Below are positions 9,843 through 20,244 of a stretch of 64,000 nucleotides of DNA, one piece after another. Both the position numbers and the translations under genes were made by a program. A model generated the notes under the pieces. That model saw only the letters and a list, made by a program, of their open reading frames with translations. It had not been told where the DNA came from and did not search any database. Origin of the DNA: Epiperipatus broadwayi (taxonomy: Eukaryota; Onychophora; Udeonychophora; Euonychophora; Peripatidae); the NCBI GenBank assembly GCA_028023455.1, contig JAQFVV010006208.1, forward strand, positions 9,534,963 through 9,598,962, written 5' to 3'. Numbering within the stretch: the first letter of the stretch is position 1; every line of letters begins with the position of its first letter.

Positions 9843-10856
9843 AATATAGTGTCCCTGCCCCCTTAGCCGGCCCCTGGTCTCGGGGAGAATTTGGAAGTAA
9901 ATGACTATAATTGGTTTCTTGATCTGATGCTTCTTCCAATGAGAGTTGATGTAGATTTGATTCCATGAGTACTGGAAGGTCCTCATTTTCCATAGAATCT
10001 GGTAATTCCAAATAGGGATCATCTTCCATTGGTGCTGAATCAGTATCAGAGTGCTCAGAGGTTTTTCTTTTCTTTTTTTCCCATGACACTCTGTGTTTAC
10101 TTTGTGATTCTTGTGAATCTGGTTTTAATGTAGGTAGTTGTGTTATAAACCCAGAATTCATATCGTCATCTGAGCTTGATTTATCCGGAACATCTGATTT
10201 CCATTTATTAATATTTGGTATAGCTTGTCATGTTAGCTCTACTTCTTGTGAAAGATCCTGATTCCAATGTCCAGACAAACCATCCTTTTCCCCCAGGTTT
10301 GGAGTTTTGGTGTGTGCTGGGTTGAGTTTTTTCCTTGGTTTATTGGTTTTGCTACTTTCTTTTTGAGGATGTGGAGTTATTGTATTTTGTTTACTTTGTG
10401 ACTTTCTAGGTGATTGGGTGTTATTTTTGTCTATTTTGATTCTGGTGTCTGTTTCTTCTATTGGAAGTGACTTCAAGTCTGAAGGATTGTCAAGCATTGA
10501 TTCATAGCCCTTTTTTTCCAATGTTGTACTGTTTATTGACTGAATATTATCTGTGTATTGGTTTGAAATGAGATGAGGTGTACTTGATGTAGTTGTTTGT
10601 TTATCATTTCTATTTTTGGTTGTATTGTTGTGGAATTCCATTTCAGTTTGTTGGGAAAGATTATCATCTTGATCTTCATCTCTAGATATTGTGTGGTCTG
10701 GTGTTACATCTGTGGGAGTTATGTCTATAGATTCAGTGTAGTTTGATGTTGTAGCCCTGTGTTTATCAGTGTGGTTTTCAATATTATTGTCTGTTTTAGG
10801 TGACTGTTTGGTGTCTGTAGTTGTTGTTGTTTCTGTAGTTGTTGTTTTTTTTAAAG
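9832..10856 (-). pseudogene. LINE ORF1 C-terminal part, one in-frame stop
   Basis: Minus-strand frame upstream of ORF2, open from the 5' truncation near 10856 to a TAA at 9832-9834, broken only by a TGA at 10225-10227. The TGA may be a CGA decayed by C-to-T change. The product is low-complexity, rich in Thr, Ser, Asn, Lys and Asp/Glu, with no zinc knuckle or other domain I recognise. Its end overlaps the ORF2 start: the ATG at 9842 lies 11 nt inside ORF1 (ATGAACTATAA). That suggests ORF2 is made by termination-reinitiation. The N-terminus is missing. Confidence 0.65.
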
Positions 10857-10988
10857 GAAAAGATGTAGTTTTACAAAATTTATATCTTTGAAGCTATCTA
10901 AAATTATTTGAATAATGTATTTATAAACTAAAGGAAATATAGTTATGTGAAGCTTTCCTAGGCTAATTTTATTTTATTTTATACATTA

Positions 10989-11060
10989 AGCTAGTGATTC
11001 TCAGCCTATGGAGTGCAACCCCTGCAAGGATACACATAAAAAAATAAACAAAAAAATAGA
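10989..11060 (+). repeat. Possible hAT-type transposon end
   Basis: CTAGTGATTCTCAGCC followed by a CAACCCCTGCAAGG-like block resembles the CAGTGGTTCTCAACC terminal inverted repeats of hAT elements. I found no matching second end nearby, so this is at best a solo end. Confidence 0.3.
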
Positions 11061-11388
11061 CACCTCCCCCAATTAATTATTGAAACCAAATTAAGGAAAG
11101 ATACATTCACTTAATATAAAAATAAAATATCACCTTTAAAAATTGATAAATACATATGAGGAACACAGAGGTAGTTTGATATTAATTACTGGGACTCCAA
11201 AATATCATTGGAAGGGAAGTGTGTGCAATTAAAGCAGATATGGAGATGCTGAATACTAAAAGGTAGAGATCAGCTGCTGTAAACAGATTACAAATTTATA
11301 TAAACAATGAGGATTGCCAATTCCTCTACAAGCTTTATGATAAATGCTTAGCCAGAGCCAGCATTTAAAATATCTCTGTCAGGAACCC

Positions 11389-11448
11389 CTCCCCAAACCC
11401 CTGACCATGGTTTTGTGCTTTGGCACTCCTCAGAGAGGTGTCAGGGTA
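11389..11448 (-). ncRNA. Family D hammerhead, copy D1 (G12 to A)
   Basis: Same fold as D3, but the GAAA box reads AAAA on the minus strand, removing the general-base G12. Stem II (GUGC/GCAC) and the CUGAGGA box are intact. Expected to be inactive. Confidence 0.7.
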
Positions 11449-11810
11449 GGTTCAGACACTAGATCTAAAAATACCAACCCAAAGCCAAGCACTTATCTAA
11501 AAGTTATCTATTGAGTGGAAAATCTGAAATTTTCAGACATCTACATGTCTTCAAACCCAGCTATCCAACTCAAATAGCTATATGGGGCTGATAGATCTTC
11601 AGCCATACCATATATTAGTAGTCTTAGCAATATAAAATTGCATAAGACTTATGGCAGAGACTATAAATAGTCAAAATAAGAGTCATATATCACATGACCC
11701 TATCTCTTAAGCTTGTAAGTTATAAACAATGAGGATTGCCAATTCCTCTACAAGCTTTATGATAAATGCTTAGCCAGAGCCAGCACTTAAAATATCTCTG
11801 TCGGGAACCT

Positions 11811-11870
11811 CTCCCCAAACCCCTGACAATGGTTTTGTCCTTTGGCATTCCTCAGAGAGGTGTCAGGGTA
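11811..11870 (-). ncRNA. Family D hammerhead, decayed copy D2
   Basis: CUGAGGA is kept, but the second box is AAAA and stem II (AUGC against GGAC) is broken. Expected to be inactive. Confidence 0.6.
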
Positions 11871-12440
11871 GGTTCAGACACTAGATCTAAAAATACCAAC
11901 CCAAAGCCAAGCATTCATCAAAAAGTTATCTATTGAGGGGAAAATCTGAAATTTTCAGACATCTACATGTCTTCAAACCCAGATATCCAACTCAAATAGC
12001 TATATGGGACTGATAGATCTTCAGCCATACCATATATTAGTAGTCTTAGCAATATAAAATTGCATAAGACTTATGGCAGAGACTATACATAGTCAAAATA
12101 AGAGTCATATATCACATGACCCTATCTCTTAAGCTTGTAAGTTATAAACAATGAGGATTGCCAATTCCTCTACAAGTTTTATGATAAATGCTTAGCCAGA
12201 GCCAGCACTTAAAATATATCTGTCAGGAACCCCTCCCCAAACCCCTGACCATTTTATATTGCTAAGACTACTAATATATGGTATGGCTGAAGATCTATCA
12301 GCCCCATTTAGCTATTTGAGTTGGATAGCTGGGTTTGAAGACATGTAGATGTCTGAAAATTTCAGATTTTCCACTCAATAGATAACTTTTAGATAAGTGC
12401 TTGGCTTTGGGTTGGTATTTTTAGATCTAGTGTCTGAACC

Positions 12441-12500
12441 TACCCTGACACCTCTCTGAGGAGTGCCAAAGCACGAAACCATGGTCAGGGGTTTGGGGAG
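12441..12500 (+). ncRNA. Family D hammerhead ribozyme, copy D3, core intact
   Basis: CUGAGGA at 12456-12462; stem II GUGC/GCAC (12463-12466 with 12471-12474) with loop CAAA; GAAA at 12475-12478; stem III ACC/GGU with a 2-nt loop AU; H17 is C at 12486 in a GUC triplet. Helix I pairs CCUCU (12451-12455) with AGGGG (12487-12491), then an internal loop and a CCC/GGG extension. Every core position is canonical. Cleavage is predicted between 12486 and 12487. Confidence 0.85.
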
Positions 12501-12862
12501 GGGTTCCTGACAGAGATATTTTAAGTGCTGGCTCTGGCTAAGCATTTATCATAAAGCTTGTAGAGGAATTGGCAATCCTCATTGTTTATAACTTACAAGC
12601 TTAAGAGATAGGGTCATGTGATATATGACTCTTATTTTGACTATTTATAGTCTCTGCCATAAGTCTTATGCAATTTTATATTGCTAAGACTACTAATATA
12701 TGGTATGGCTGAAGATCTATCAGCCCCATATAGCTATTTGAGTTGGATAGCTGGGTTTGAAGACATGTAGATGTCTGAAAATTTCAGATTTTCCACTCAA
12801 TAGATAACTTTTAGATAAGTGCTTGGCTTTGGGTTGGTATTTTTAGATCTAGTGTCTGAACC

Positions 12863-12922
12863 TACCCTGACACCTCTCTGAGGAGTGCCAAAGCACGAAA
12901 CCATGGTCAGGGGTTTGGGGAG
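12863..12922 (+). ncRNA. Family D hammerhead ribozyme, copy D4, core intact
   Basis: Identical core to D3, 422 bp downstream, with CUGAGGA at 12878-12884, GAAA and GUC. Two intact ribozymes head to tail would release a unit-length RNA from a read-through transcript. Confidence 0.85.
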
Positions 12923-13082
12923 GGGTTCCTGACAGAGATATTTTAAGTGCTGGCTCTGGCTAAGCATTTATCATAAAACTTGTAGAGGAATTAGCAATCC
13001 TCATTGTTTATAACTTACAAGCTTAAGAGATAGGGTCATGTGATATATGACTCTTATTTTGACTATATACACAAATTTATAT

Positions 13083-13810
13083 GTATCACAAACATGTGAA
13101 ATTAAAATATATATGTAGATATTTATCATGTGATATTGTAGATTATTATTCACAATATTTGGAATTCTTTATATATTTGCTTACCTCCCTGTGAACTTAT
13201 AATTCAGCACTTGAATCCTTGATCCTATGTGATAATTTTGATTTGCATTGACTGTTAGAGATCTATTATGTTTTTCTACTTTTAATTTGGCTTGGAATCA
13301 CATGGATAATGTAGACAATTTTATTTTGAGATTGCCTCCATCTTGTGAATATTTAAATTTAATTTCGTTTGTTTCATTATGGCTTATTCTTTTAAGCAAA
13401 TAACAAAATATGTGAACATCTTCATTCTGTTAACACTATCTACTAATAAAAGAATCAGACAAATATTATTATTATTATTATTAGGTAATAGCTTTCAGAG
13501 ATGATATTGAATTAATTAATAATATAAGGTTAATATTCAAATAGCTTTTCAATGTTAAATAAGATACATGTCAATGTAAAAGACTAATTTATCTTTATGT
13601 AAATAACTTTATTGCAAATGAACCATTAATAAAGCTGTTTATTTGTTTATTAGATCAGCTTTGGTTGATGGTTGTCTGCTCTTGACAATTGATATTTTTA
13701 AAAAATCTGTTCTAGCCATAACCTAGAGCCATTAATATAACTATTAGTGATGGTATGCATTTTTTTGGGTGTATAAGGTTCTCACTGGTAAACATTAACA
13801 TACTGTCTAC
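13083..13810. other. AT-rich sequence with short (ATT)n run
   Basis: Only a short ATT repeat near 13467-13484 stands out. No gene seen. Confidence 0.45.
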
Positions 13811-13811
13811 T

Positions 13812-14830
13812 GAATTGTGATGTGATGTGATGCACTATGGCTTCTTGTTTTTCAGAGTTAGGAATCTCTCAGCCATTATGCTCAAAGAAACCTGTCAACC
13901 TCATTACCTTTCCTTTCCATTTCTCACTCTTTCCCTGTATTCTTCTCAATCCTGCTCCATCCCATTTCCACAACATAATTTTTCAATTCCATGTTCTTTA
14001 CATCTAAATCCCCTTTATCTTTTCCCAAACCCAGCATAAAAACCAAGAACCCACTTTCTTTATAATTACGTTGTTTACATTTATTCTTCCACAACTTCAT
14101 TATTTGTACTCTTTCTGCTTGCAGACATTTACATTCAATTAACAGATGCCTAATATTTTCCATGCCTTCCTTACACAACTTGCAGACTAAATCACCCATA
14201 TTTTTTTCCATTTATGTGTATATTCCCTTGTTGTTAAAGATCTCATTTGAGCCTTAAACAGTAAACTGCTTTCCTTGCTATTATCATAAATTATCTCACA
14301 ACCAATATTCTGTTTACTTCCATATACATTTAAAGTCCATTTACTATCTATACTAGTTCTCCATCTCTCTTATTCCCTATTTTTTATTAATGCATTATTC
14401 TTCTATCCCATTCCCTATGACTATAACTTTCAGCAATTCTCCTAACACAATCATCCCACCTTTTGCATACATATATTGACAAATTCTTTATCCAAATCTT
14501 CTGCATATTGTACTACTTTTCTCACCATCTTGTTGCCTGTCCTTTACTCATAATACAATTAAATACCATTTTGGCTGTTCTCTTATTATCCATACATTAC
14601 AATCTACTGAACATTTTCATTTTGCTTTTTGCATCTCTCATACAAAACTTGAGCATCCCATTTCTTCTTGAATTGCCTCCTTTGCCATCCACACTTCTGC
14701 ATCTAATGCATGTCTTCCAACTTCTCTTTGTACTTTTTCTAAGTAATCTAATACCTCTTTACTAACACATAATGTATCATTACCATATGTTAACCCTGCT
14801 ACTACCGCTCCCATGTAAAATGACATTCTT
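13812..14830 (-). pseudogene. LINE 3' fragment (RT C-terminal region and CCHC), copy 1
   Basis: Decayed minus-strand non-LTR fragment. The segment 14826-14638 matches the region after the reverse transcriptase (GNDTLCVSKEVLDYLEKVQR, with a Trp-x-Ala-Lys-Glu stretch). The segment 14211-13924 holds a zinc-knuckle-like CKLC-x7-H-x4-C. Stops and frameshifts lie between. The 3' end carries a repeated CATCACAT tail (near 13815-13835), also present in copy 2 at 37370. Clade unresolved; the layout fits APE-type LINEs. Confidence 0.7.
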
Positions 14831-14899
14831 ATCTAGTGGTTTCTTTTGGTATTAGATATTGCCCATGCACCCAGAGAACTGGCTGTCCATTACAATGCA

Positions 14900-15440
14900 C
14901 ACACACACATATATATATAAATTACTCTTTAATATATAAGTTTCAAGGTTCTGCGCTTACAACTTATTAATAGTCATTTATTAAACTAGAGATTATTCAT
15001 AGTCCAAATGTAAACTTTAAATCTCAGTTAAAGATTAATAAATTTGTTTCTTTAAGTGTACACAAACACTTGGAATAACTCAACTTCGTTCTATCTTTTT
15101 TATTTCTAATATCTATTTAAAATAAACGTAAAGCTTCCATTTCATCACATCTACTTAAAACAAATTTAAAAAGATGGTTCAGAATACGATTGCTTCACAT
15201 CTTTTCATCATTTGTTCAGAATTTACTAATAACAAGTTATTGCACTTTGCTTTTTGAGTTTCGAACATACTGCACCCACAACGTTGATACTGATCTCTTC
15301 AGATAATTATTTTTATTAATGCTTACTATTTATTAAATTAATGATTGTCCCTAACCCAGATATAAACTTAAAGATTAACATTTAATGGTGTAACTTAAAC
15401 ATCACTTCTTTTTATCATTTATTTAAAACTTTCTCTTCAT
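14900..15440. other. AT-rich sequence, no gene seen
   Basis: Apart from a short (AC)n(AT)n run at about 14896-14920, I recognise nothing here. Confidence 0.4.
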
Positions 15441-15559
15441 TTCACCTTCTTAACACACATGGTATAGGGGATTTGAACTTAGATTTTCAAGCACCCTTCA
15501 ACTATCCACCCTATCTCATACAACTGATACACATGACCACACACATGTAGAGAAAATAA

Positions 15560-15618
15560 ATAATCACCAATATACATATTTCATGCTAAACCAGCACTCA
15601 TCAGTTGGTCCAGATTAT
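15560..15618 (-). ncRNA. Family A hammerhead ribozyme, copy A3, core intact
   Basis: 59 nt on the minus strand. CUGAUGA, stem II GUGCU/AGCAU (one G-U) with loop GGUUU, GAAA, stem III AUA/UAU with a 2-nt loop, cleavage after UA. Helix I is ACCAA/UUGGU, a UGG bulge, then AUAAUC/GAUUAU (6 bp). No core base is changed. Best intact family A copy together with A12. Confidence 0.85.
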
Positions 15619-15822
15619 AATCTCCCTCACATTTATATGCTCAGTTTATATTAAGATAGCAAATATTCGTACTGCTATTCCAACCTCCAACTTTTCAACC
15701 ATCCATATCATTGAAAATCTGATGATGAGGTTGGAGTAGATTGAAGCCTGTCCATTAAAATATGAAGATTTGCTATCTTAATATAAACTGAGCACTGATT
15801 ATATATGTATGTGTGGGAGATG

Positions 15823-15881
15823 ATAATCTAGACCAACTGATGAGTGCTGGTTTAGCACAAAATACATATATTGGTGATTAT
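15823..15881 (+). ncRNA. Family A hammerhead, copy A4 (G12 to A)
   Basis: CUGAUGA and all helices are intact, with stem III AUA/UAU, but the second box is AAAA, so catalytic G12 is lost. Confidence 0.7.
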
Positions 15882-16301
15882 TTATGTTTTCTGCATGTGT
15901 ATGGTCATGTGTATTAATTGTATGAGATAGTGTGAATAGTTGAAGTCTACTTGGAAAATCTGAATTCAAATCCCCTATACTTACAATTAAGCTCCCAGGT
16001 TTGTGAAGAGTGCCTGGTTTTCAAATATTTACACATCAAGCTTGTATCATGCCCATCCCTCTTCAATGTATTTAAATGGATAAGGTCCTATACATGAGGG
16101 GTCAGAGTGACTTGAGGTCAACATGGGCATGGCAATAATATTAGCATCAGCATGGGATCTGGGTTTTCATCATCAGATTTTCAATGATATGGATGGCTGA
16201 AAAGTTGGAGGTTGGAGTAGATTGAAGCCTGTCCATTAAAGTATGAAGATTTGCTATCTTAATATAAACTGAGTACTGATTATATATGGGTGTGGGAGAT
16301 G

Positions 16302-16360
16302 ATAATCTGGACCAATTAATGAGTGCTGGTTTAGCATGAAATACACTTATTGGTGATTAT
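16302..16360 (+). ncRNA. Family A hammerhead, decayed copy A5
   Basis: The core box reads UUAAUGA. GAAA, stem II and helix I remain recognisable. Inactive by base content. Confidence 0.6.
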
Positions 16361-17013
16361 TTATCTTTTCTACATGTGTGTGGTCATGTGTATCAGTTGT
16401 ATGAGATAGTGTGGATAGTTGAAGGGTGCTTGAAAATCTGAGTTCAAATCCCCTATACTTTCAATTAAGCTGCCAGGTTTGTGAAGAGTGCCTGACATCT
16501 GAAAAAGTCAATCAATCAACATCCAAGATGCATATTTTATGCTGTATCATCATTTACCAATTGGGTCAACTCTCACTGTTTGTTCAGTATTTATCAATAC
16601 TATAATTATTACACTTTCTGTTTTCACAATTTTAACATCAACAACATGTGCTGAAACAAAGATTATCCCTAATCTGGGTGTTAACTTTAAATTCAGTTAA
16701 AGACTGATGTAAATTTTGTTTAATTATACATAAACATGTGAAATAACTCTATTTTACCATTCTTTTGACCCATGTAATATCTTTTTCAAATATATTTAAA
16801 AATTCCAGTCCAACATTATTCTTTAATTGAGGTTTAAAATTTGTATCTGGATTAAGGATAATCTCTACTTTAGTAAATGACTAATAATAATCATTAATGT
16901 ATTTATTTGAAGTAGTTAAGTCCACATTGTGAATGCATAAATTTTCAAGTTATAAATCAAAGTGTTCTAATTTACTACTGATGAATACTAAAAAAATGAT
17001 GAAGACATATGTA

Positions 17014-17072
17014 AGATAATTAGACCCATTTATGAGTGCTGTTTTAGCACGAATGCACAAATTGGGGATTTT
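17014..17072 (+). ncRNA. Family A hammerhead relic A6
   Basis: GAGTGCTGTTTTAGCACGAA with partial helix I text remains. The core boxes are altered (UUUAUGA, GAAU). An old solo relic. Confidence 0.45.
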
Positions 17073-17302
17073 TTTTTTTTTAGGTGTCGTTATTCATCTG
17101 TTACAAGATGTCAGGAAGTAAAGGTAATAAGAATATATCATTAAAAAAATATAAAACTATTCAATTACTATTTATGTCAATGCAGTGTTCTCTAGTGTCC
17201 AAACTAGCTTTTGTAAATGTAAAATTAGCTACTTACCTTCATATGTTTTTCTAAGAAATGAATATCCAAATGGACACATTAATAAAGCCATCCTCAATAT
17301 AG

Positions 17303-17783
<481 letters not shown>

Positions 17784-17789
17784 TGTTAT

Positions 17790-18460
17790 AACAGTAGTTT
17801 ATTACATGTATGTAAAAATGCAAAGTATTAATAAAATAGTTAAAAGTTTAATTTCATGAAGAGTCCATTAAAATATGAAATTTGGGATATATATATATTA
17901 GTTATTTTTAGATCTTTTACTTTCTCTGTTATCATTTGCATTCATCGAGATCCACTGCAGAATGATTTCTTCAAATAAATTCAGTTTCTCTATATTCCAT
18001 CTTTTATGTGGACTTTTTCTAGATGTTTTCCAATCTCTTGGAATCCAATATTATTATTATATCTTAGAACAGTAAGCCCAGGTCAGTTTCATTTAGCCTC
18101 TTATTTTTTTCAATGACATAAATAATATGAGTTTGCTCTCTCACCCTTATATTTTGCGTTTGATCTCTTTTATTATTTCCATTATATATTTATTTATAAT
18201 TTTACTATTTGGTCTGAAATCTATCCTATTAAGCATACAAGTTTTAGATACATTCGTAAGCATCTATCGATACACAATTATTAAAACCATATCAAAAAGT
18301 AGACATATTTTCTTTTAATATTACATCATGTATACTATAAAACATTCTATAAACAAATAGAATTCTATGATTAGTTTTACTATTTTAGATTTTAAATTAA
18401 CGTTATATATAAACAAGGATATTGCATGGATTGAACTATGAGTATATTTAATTAAGATTG
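17790..18460. other. AT-rich sequence, no gene seen
   Basis: Short open frames only, no recognisable protein. 17938-18070 weakly resembles decayed RTE 3' text on the minus strand. Confidence 0.35.
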
Positions 18461-18461
18461 A

Positions 18462-19109
18462 CATTAGTGTTTTTAAAGGGGATTTGAACACAGACTTTAA
18501 GCTTCTTTCAACTATCTTCTCCATCTTATATAACTAACACACATGGTCATATGCATGTGAATAAGATAAATGATCTCCAATATATGTATTTCGTGCTGAA
18601 CCAGCAATCATCAGTTGGTCCAGATCATCATTTCCTATATATATAATCAGTGTTCGGTTTATATTAAGATAGCAAATCTTCAAACTTTAATGGCAGACTT
18701 CTATCTTCTCTACTCTCCAACTTTTCAGCCATCCACATCATTAAAAATCCGATGATGGAATGCTTAGAGCCCTTATTGATGCCAATATTATTGTCATACC
18801 CACGTTGATCTTAAGTAACTCTGACTCTTTATATATATGTCATTAATATATTCATTTAAATACATAGAGGGATGCGCAAAATTCAAGCTGAATCTGTAAT
18901 AAATCAATACTAATATATTGTAAATACTGAATACGCATATTGAAAATCATTTATCTTATTCCCATGTGTGTGGTCATGTGTATTGGTTATAGAAGATAGA
19001 GAGGATTGCTAAAGGAAGCTTAAAAGTCTGTGTTCAAATCCCTTTAATTACACCTTAAATTTCAGTACTTAGAATACATTAGTATTGATTCATTAGTGTT
19101 TTATAAAGG
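18462..19109. mobile_element. Family A inverted insertion, probable TSD
   Basis: A minus-strand unit (about 18480-18860) faces a plus-strand partial unit (about 18920-19050). CATTAGTGTTTTTAAAGG (18462-18479) and CATTAGTGTTTTATAAAGG (19091-19109) look like a TSD with one indel. The plus arm retains tRNA-like text but no ribozyme core. Confidence 0.6.
18570..18628 (-). ncRNA. Family A hammerhead, copy A7
   Basis: CUGAUGA and GAAA intact, stem III AUA/UAU with loop CA. The 10.1-11.1 pair is U-C instead of G-C. The outer helix I is AUGAUC/GAUCAU instead of AUAAUC/GAUUAU, a compensated change. Possibly weakly active. Confidence 0.7.
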
Positions 19110-19284
19110 TGTGGAATATACTTTTTTTAAAATCAATTTTGTTTTTATTTCAAACCTTTAAATGTATACATATATGTCTATTTTTTTATTATTATTGAAT
19201 TGAAACTCCAGAACAATGTTTTGCTTCTTTATAATAGTGACATATATGCTGACCAAATGCAGCAAATTGTATATACAATTACTC

Positions 19285-19603
<319 letters not shown>

Positions 19604-19608
19604 TCAAA

Positions 19609-19678
19609 GCGTCAGCGGGAAGCGAACCCGGGACAACTGCTTGGAAAGCAGCTATGCTAACCACTAGGCCACCAACGC
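19609..19678 (-). tRNA. tRNA-Gly(UCC)-like SINE head or tRNA pseudogene
   Basis: On the minus strand this matches the tRNA-Gly(UCC) layout: GCGTTGG acceptor strand, A box TGGCCTAGTGGTTAGCA, anticodon loop TTTCCAA on a paired stem, B box GGGTTCGCTTCCC (A to C against the usual GATTCC) and a pairing 3' strand CTGACGC with G-U pairs. No T-run terminator follows; instead a GAT/AAT repeat tail follows. A twin of the same sequence is at 3920-4022. SINE origin is more likely than a working tRNA gene. Confidence 0.7.
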
Positions 19679-19825
19679 CTGACCATATTATTTTTATTAT
19701 TATTATTTTTTAGCTCGTTTTTATTCATTTTTTACAAGAATGAGCAATGCAGGCAGCCACTCTAATATATACATAATGTATTCAATTCTGATATTACAAA
19801 GTTTTTAGAATTGTTTTAATACATT

Positions 19826-20240
19826 GTACAGGCTTAAACCTGATTTTATATATGTAATATATGCGGGATTCGAACTCAGACTTTCACACGACCCACTACT
19901 CTCAGTACCATCTCATATTGCTGACCCACCTGATCACACTCATGTTGAAAAGATAAATAATCACCAATATGCGTATTTCATGCTAAACCAGCAATCATCA
20001 GTTGGTCTAGATTACTATCCTCACACATATATATATATAATCAGTGCTCAGATTCAAATACAAGTATATAGTCCACATTAAACAATGTAATTAGAAAGGA
20101 CTTGAACTCAGACTTTCACGCTCATCACTCTCGGAGCTAAACAATGGTCATTGAAAATCCGATGATGGAACATCCAAATCTTTCGTTGACGCCAATATTA
20201 TTGCCATGCCCATGTTGACTTTAAGTCAATCTGACCCCTC
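19826..20240 (-). repeat. Family A solo unit
   Basis: Minus-strand unit with the cleanest tRNA-like B box of the family (GAGTTCGAATCCC, near 19863), the ribozyme, and the terminal block with GAGGGGTCAGA text near 20235. Confidence 0.7.
19957..20015 (-). ncRNA. Family A hammerhead, copy A9
   Basis: CUGAUGA and GAAA intact. Stem II begins with a U-U mismatch (UUGCU/AGCAU). Stem III is reduced to 2 bp. Activity doubtful. Confidence 0.6.
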
Positions 20241-20244
20241 ACAT

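Larger units (their letters stand above)
6404..10856 (-). mobile_element. APE-type LINE, 5'-truncated, ORF2 intact
   Basis: Minus-strand non-LTR retrotransposon. Order along the element: ORF1 remnant (about 10856 to 9832), ORF2 (9842 to 6609), a 3' UTR of about 200 nt that contains an AATAAA-like signal, then a short poly(A) (T run at 6404-6411 on the plus strand). The element stops abruptly within the Thr-rich part of ORF1, as 5'-truncated LINEs do. I could not find a convincing TSD. Clade assignment (L1/Tx1-like) rests on the endonuclease, the reverse transcriptase and the C-terminal CCHC, and is tentative. Confidence 0.85.
11290..13082. mobile_element. Family D inverted tandem array, one insertion with 12-bp TSD
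   Basis: ACAAATTTATAT at 11290-11301 and 13071-13082 flanks 1769 bp made only of a unit of about 421 bp. The left 2.25 units read in one direction (starts near 11302, 11725 and 12146). At about 12250 the array flips, and about 1.95 units read in the other. Units are nearly identical, so the array is young or homogenised. The ribozyme strand is minus in the left half and plus in the right half. No open frame and no tRNA promoter were recognised. Confidence 0.85.
15455..16515. repeat. Family A inverted array (one minus, two plus units)
   Basis: A minus-strand arm (about 15460-15700) faces a plus-strand tandem (about 15735-16510). The plus units repeat every 479 bp: ribozyme, tRNA-like region with B box (GAGTTCAAATCCC), a central block with GAGGGGTCAGAGTGAC, then the next unit start GAG[CT]ACTGATTATATATG. 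The arm ends match (ATAGGGGATTTGAAC at left, its reverse complement at right). TSD not identified. Confidence 0.75.

Noticed and set aside
6360-10875. Target-site duplication of the intact LINE
   Set aside because: Flanks at 6380-6404 and 10856-10875 show no convincing direct repeat.
12700-12740. CTGAAGA box in family D (near the GATCTATCAGCC palindrome)
   Set aside because: There is no GAAA box or stem II at the right distance. The true family D core is at 12456 and 12878.
11285-13085. CRISPR-like array at the family D repeats
   Set aside because: Units are about 421 bp with no spacers, in a eukaryotic genome; it is an inverted tandem retroposon array.
16150-16200. TCATCAG (CTGATGA on the minus strand) in the 3' part of family A units
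   Set aside because: No GAAA box or pairing arms follow; it is ordinary unit sequence.
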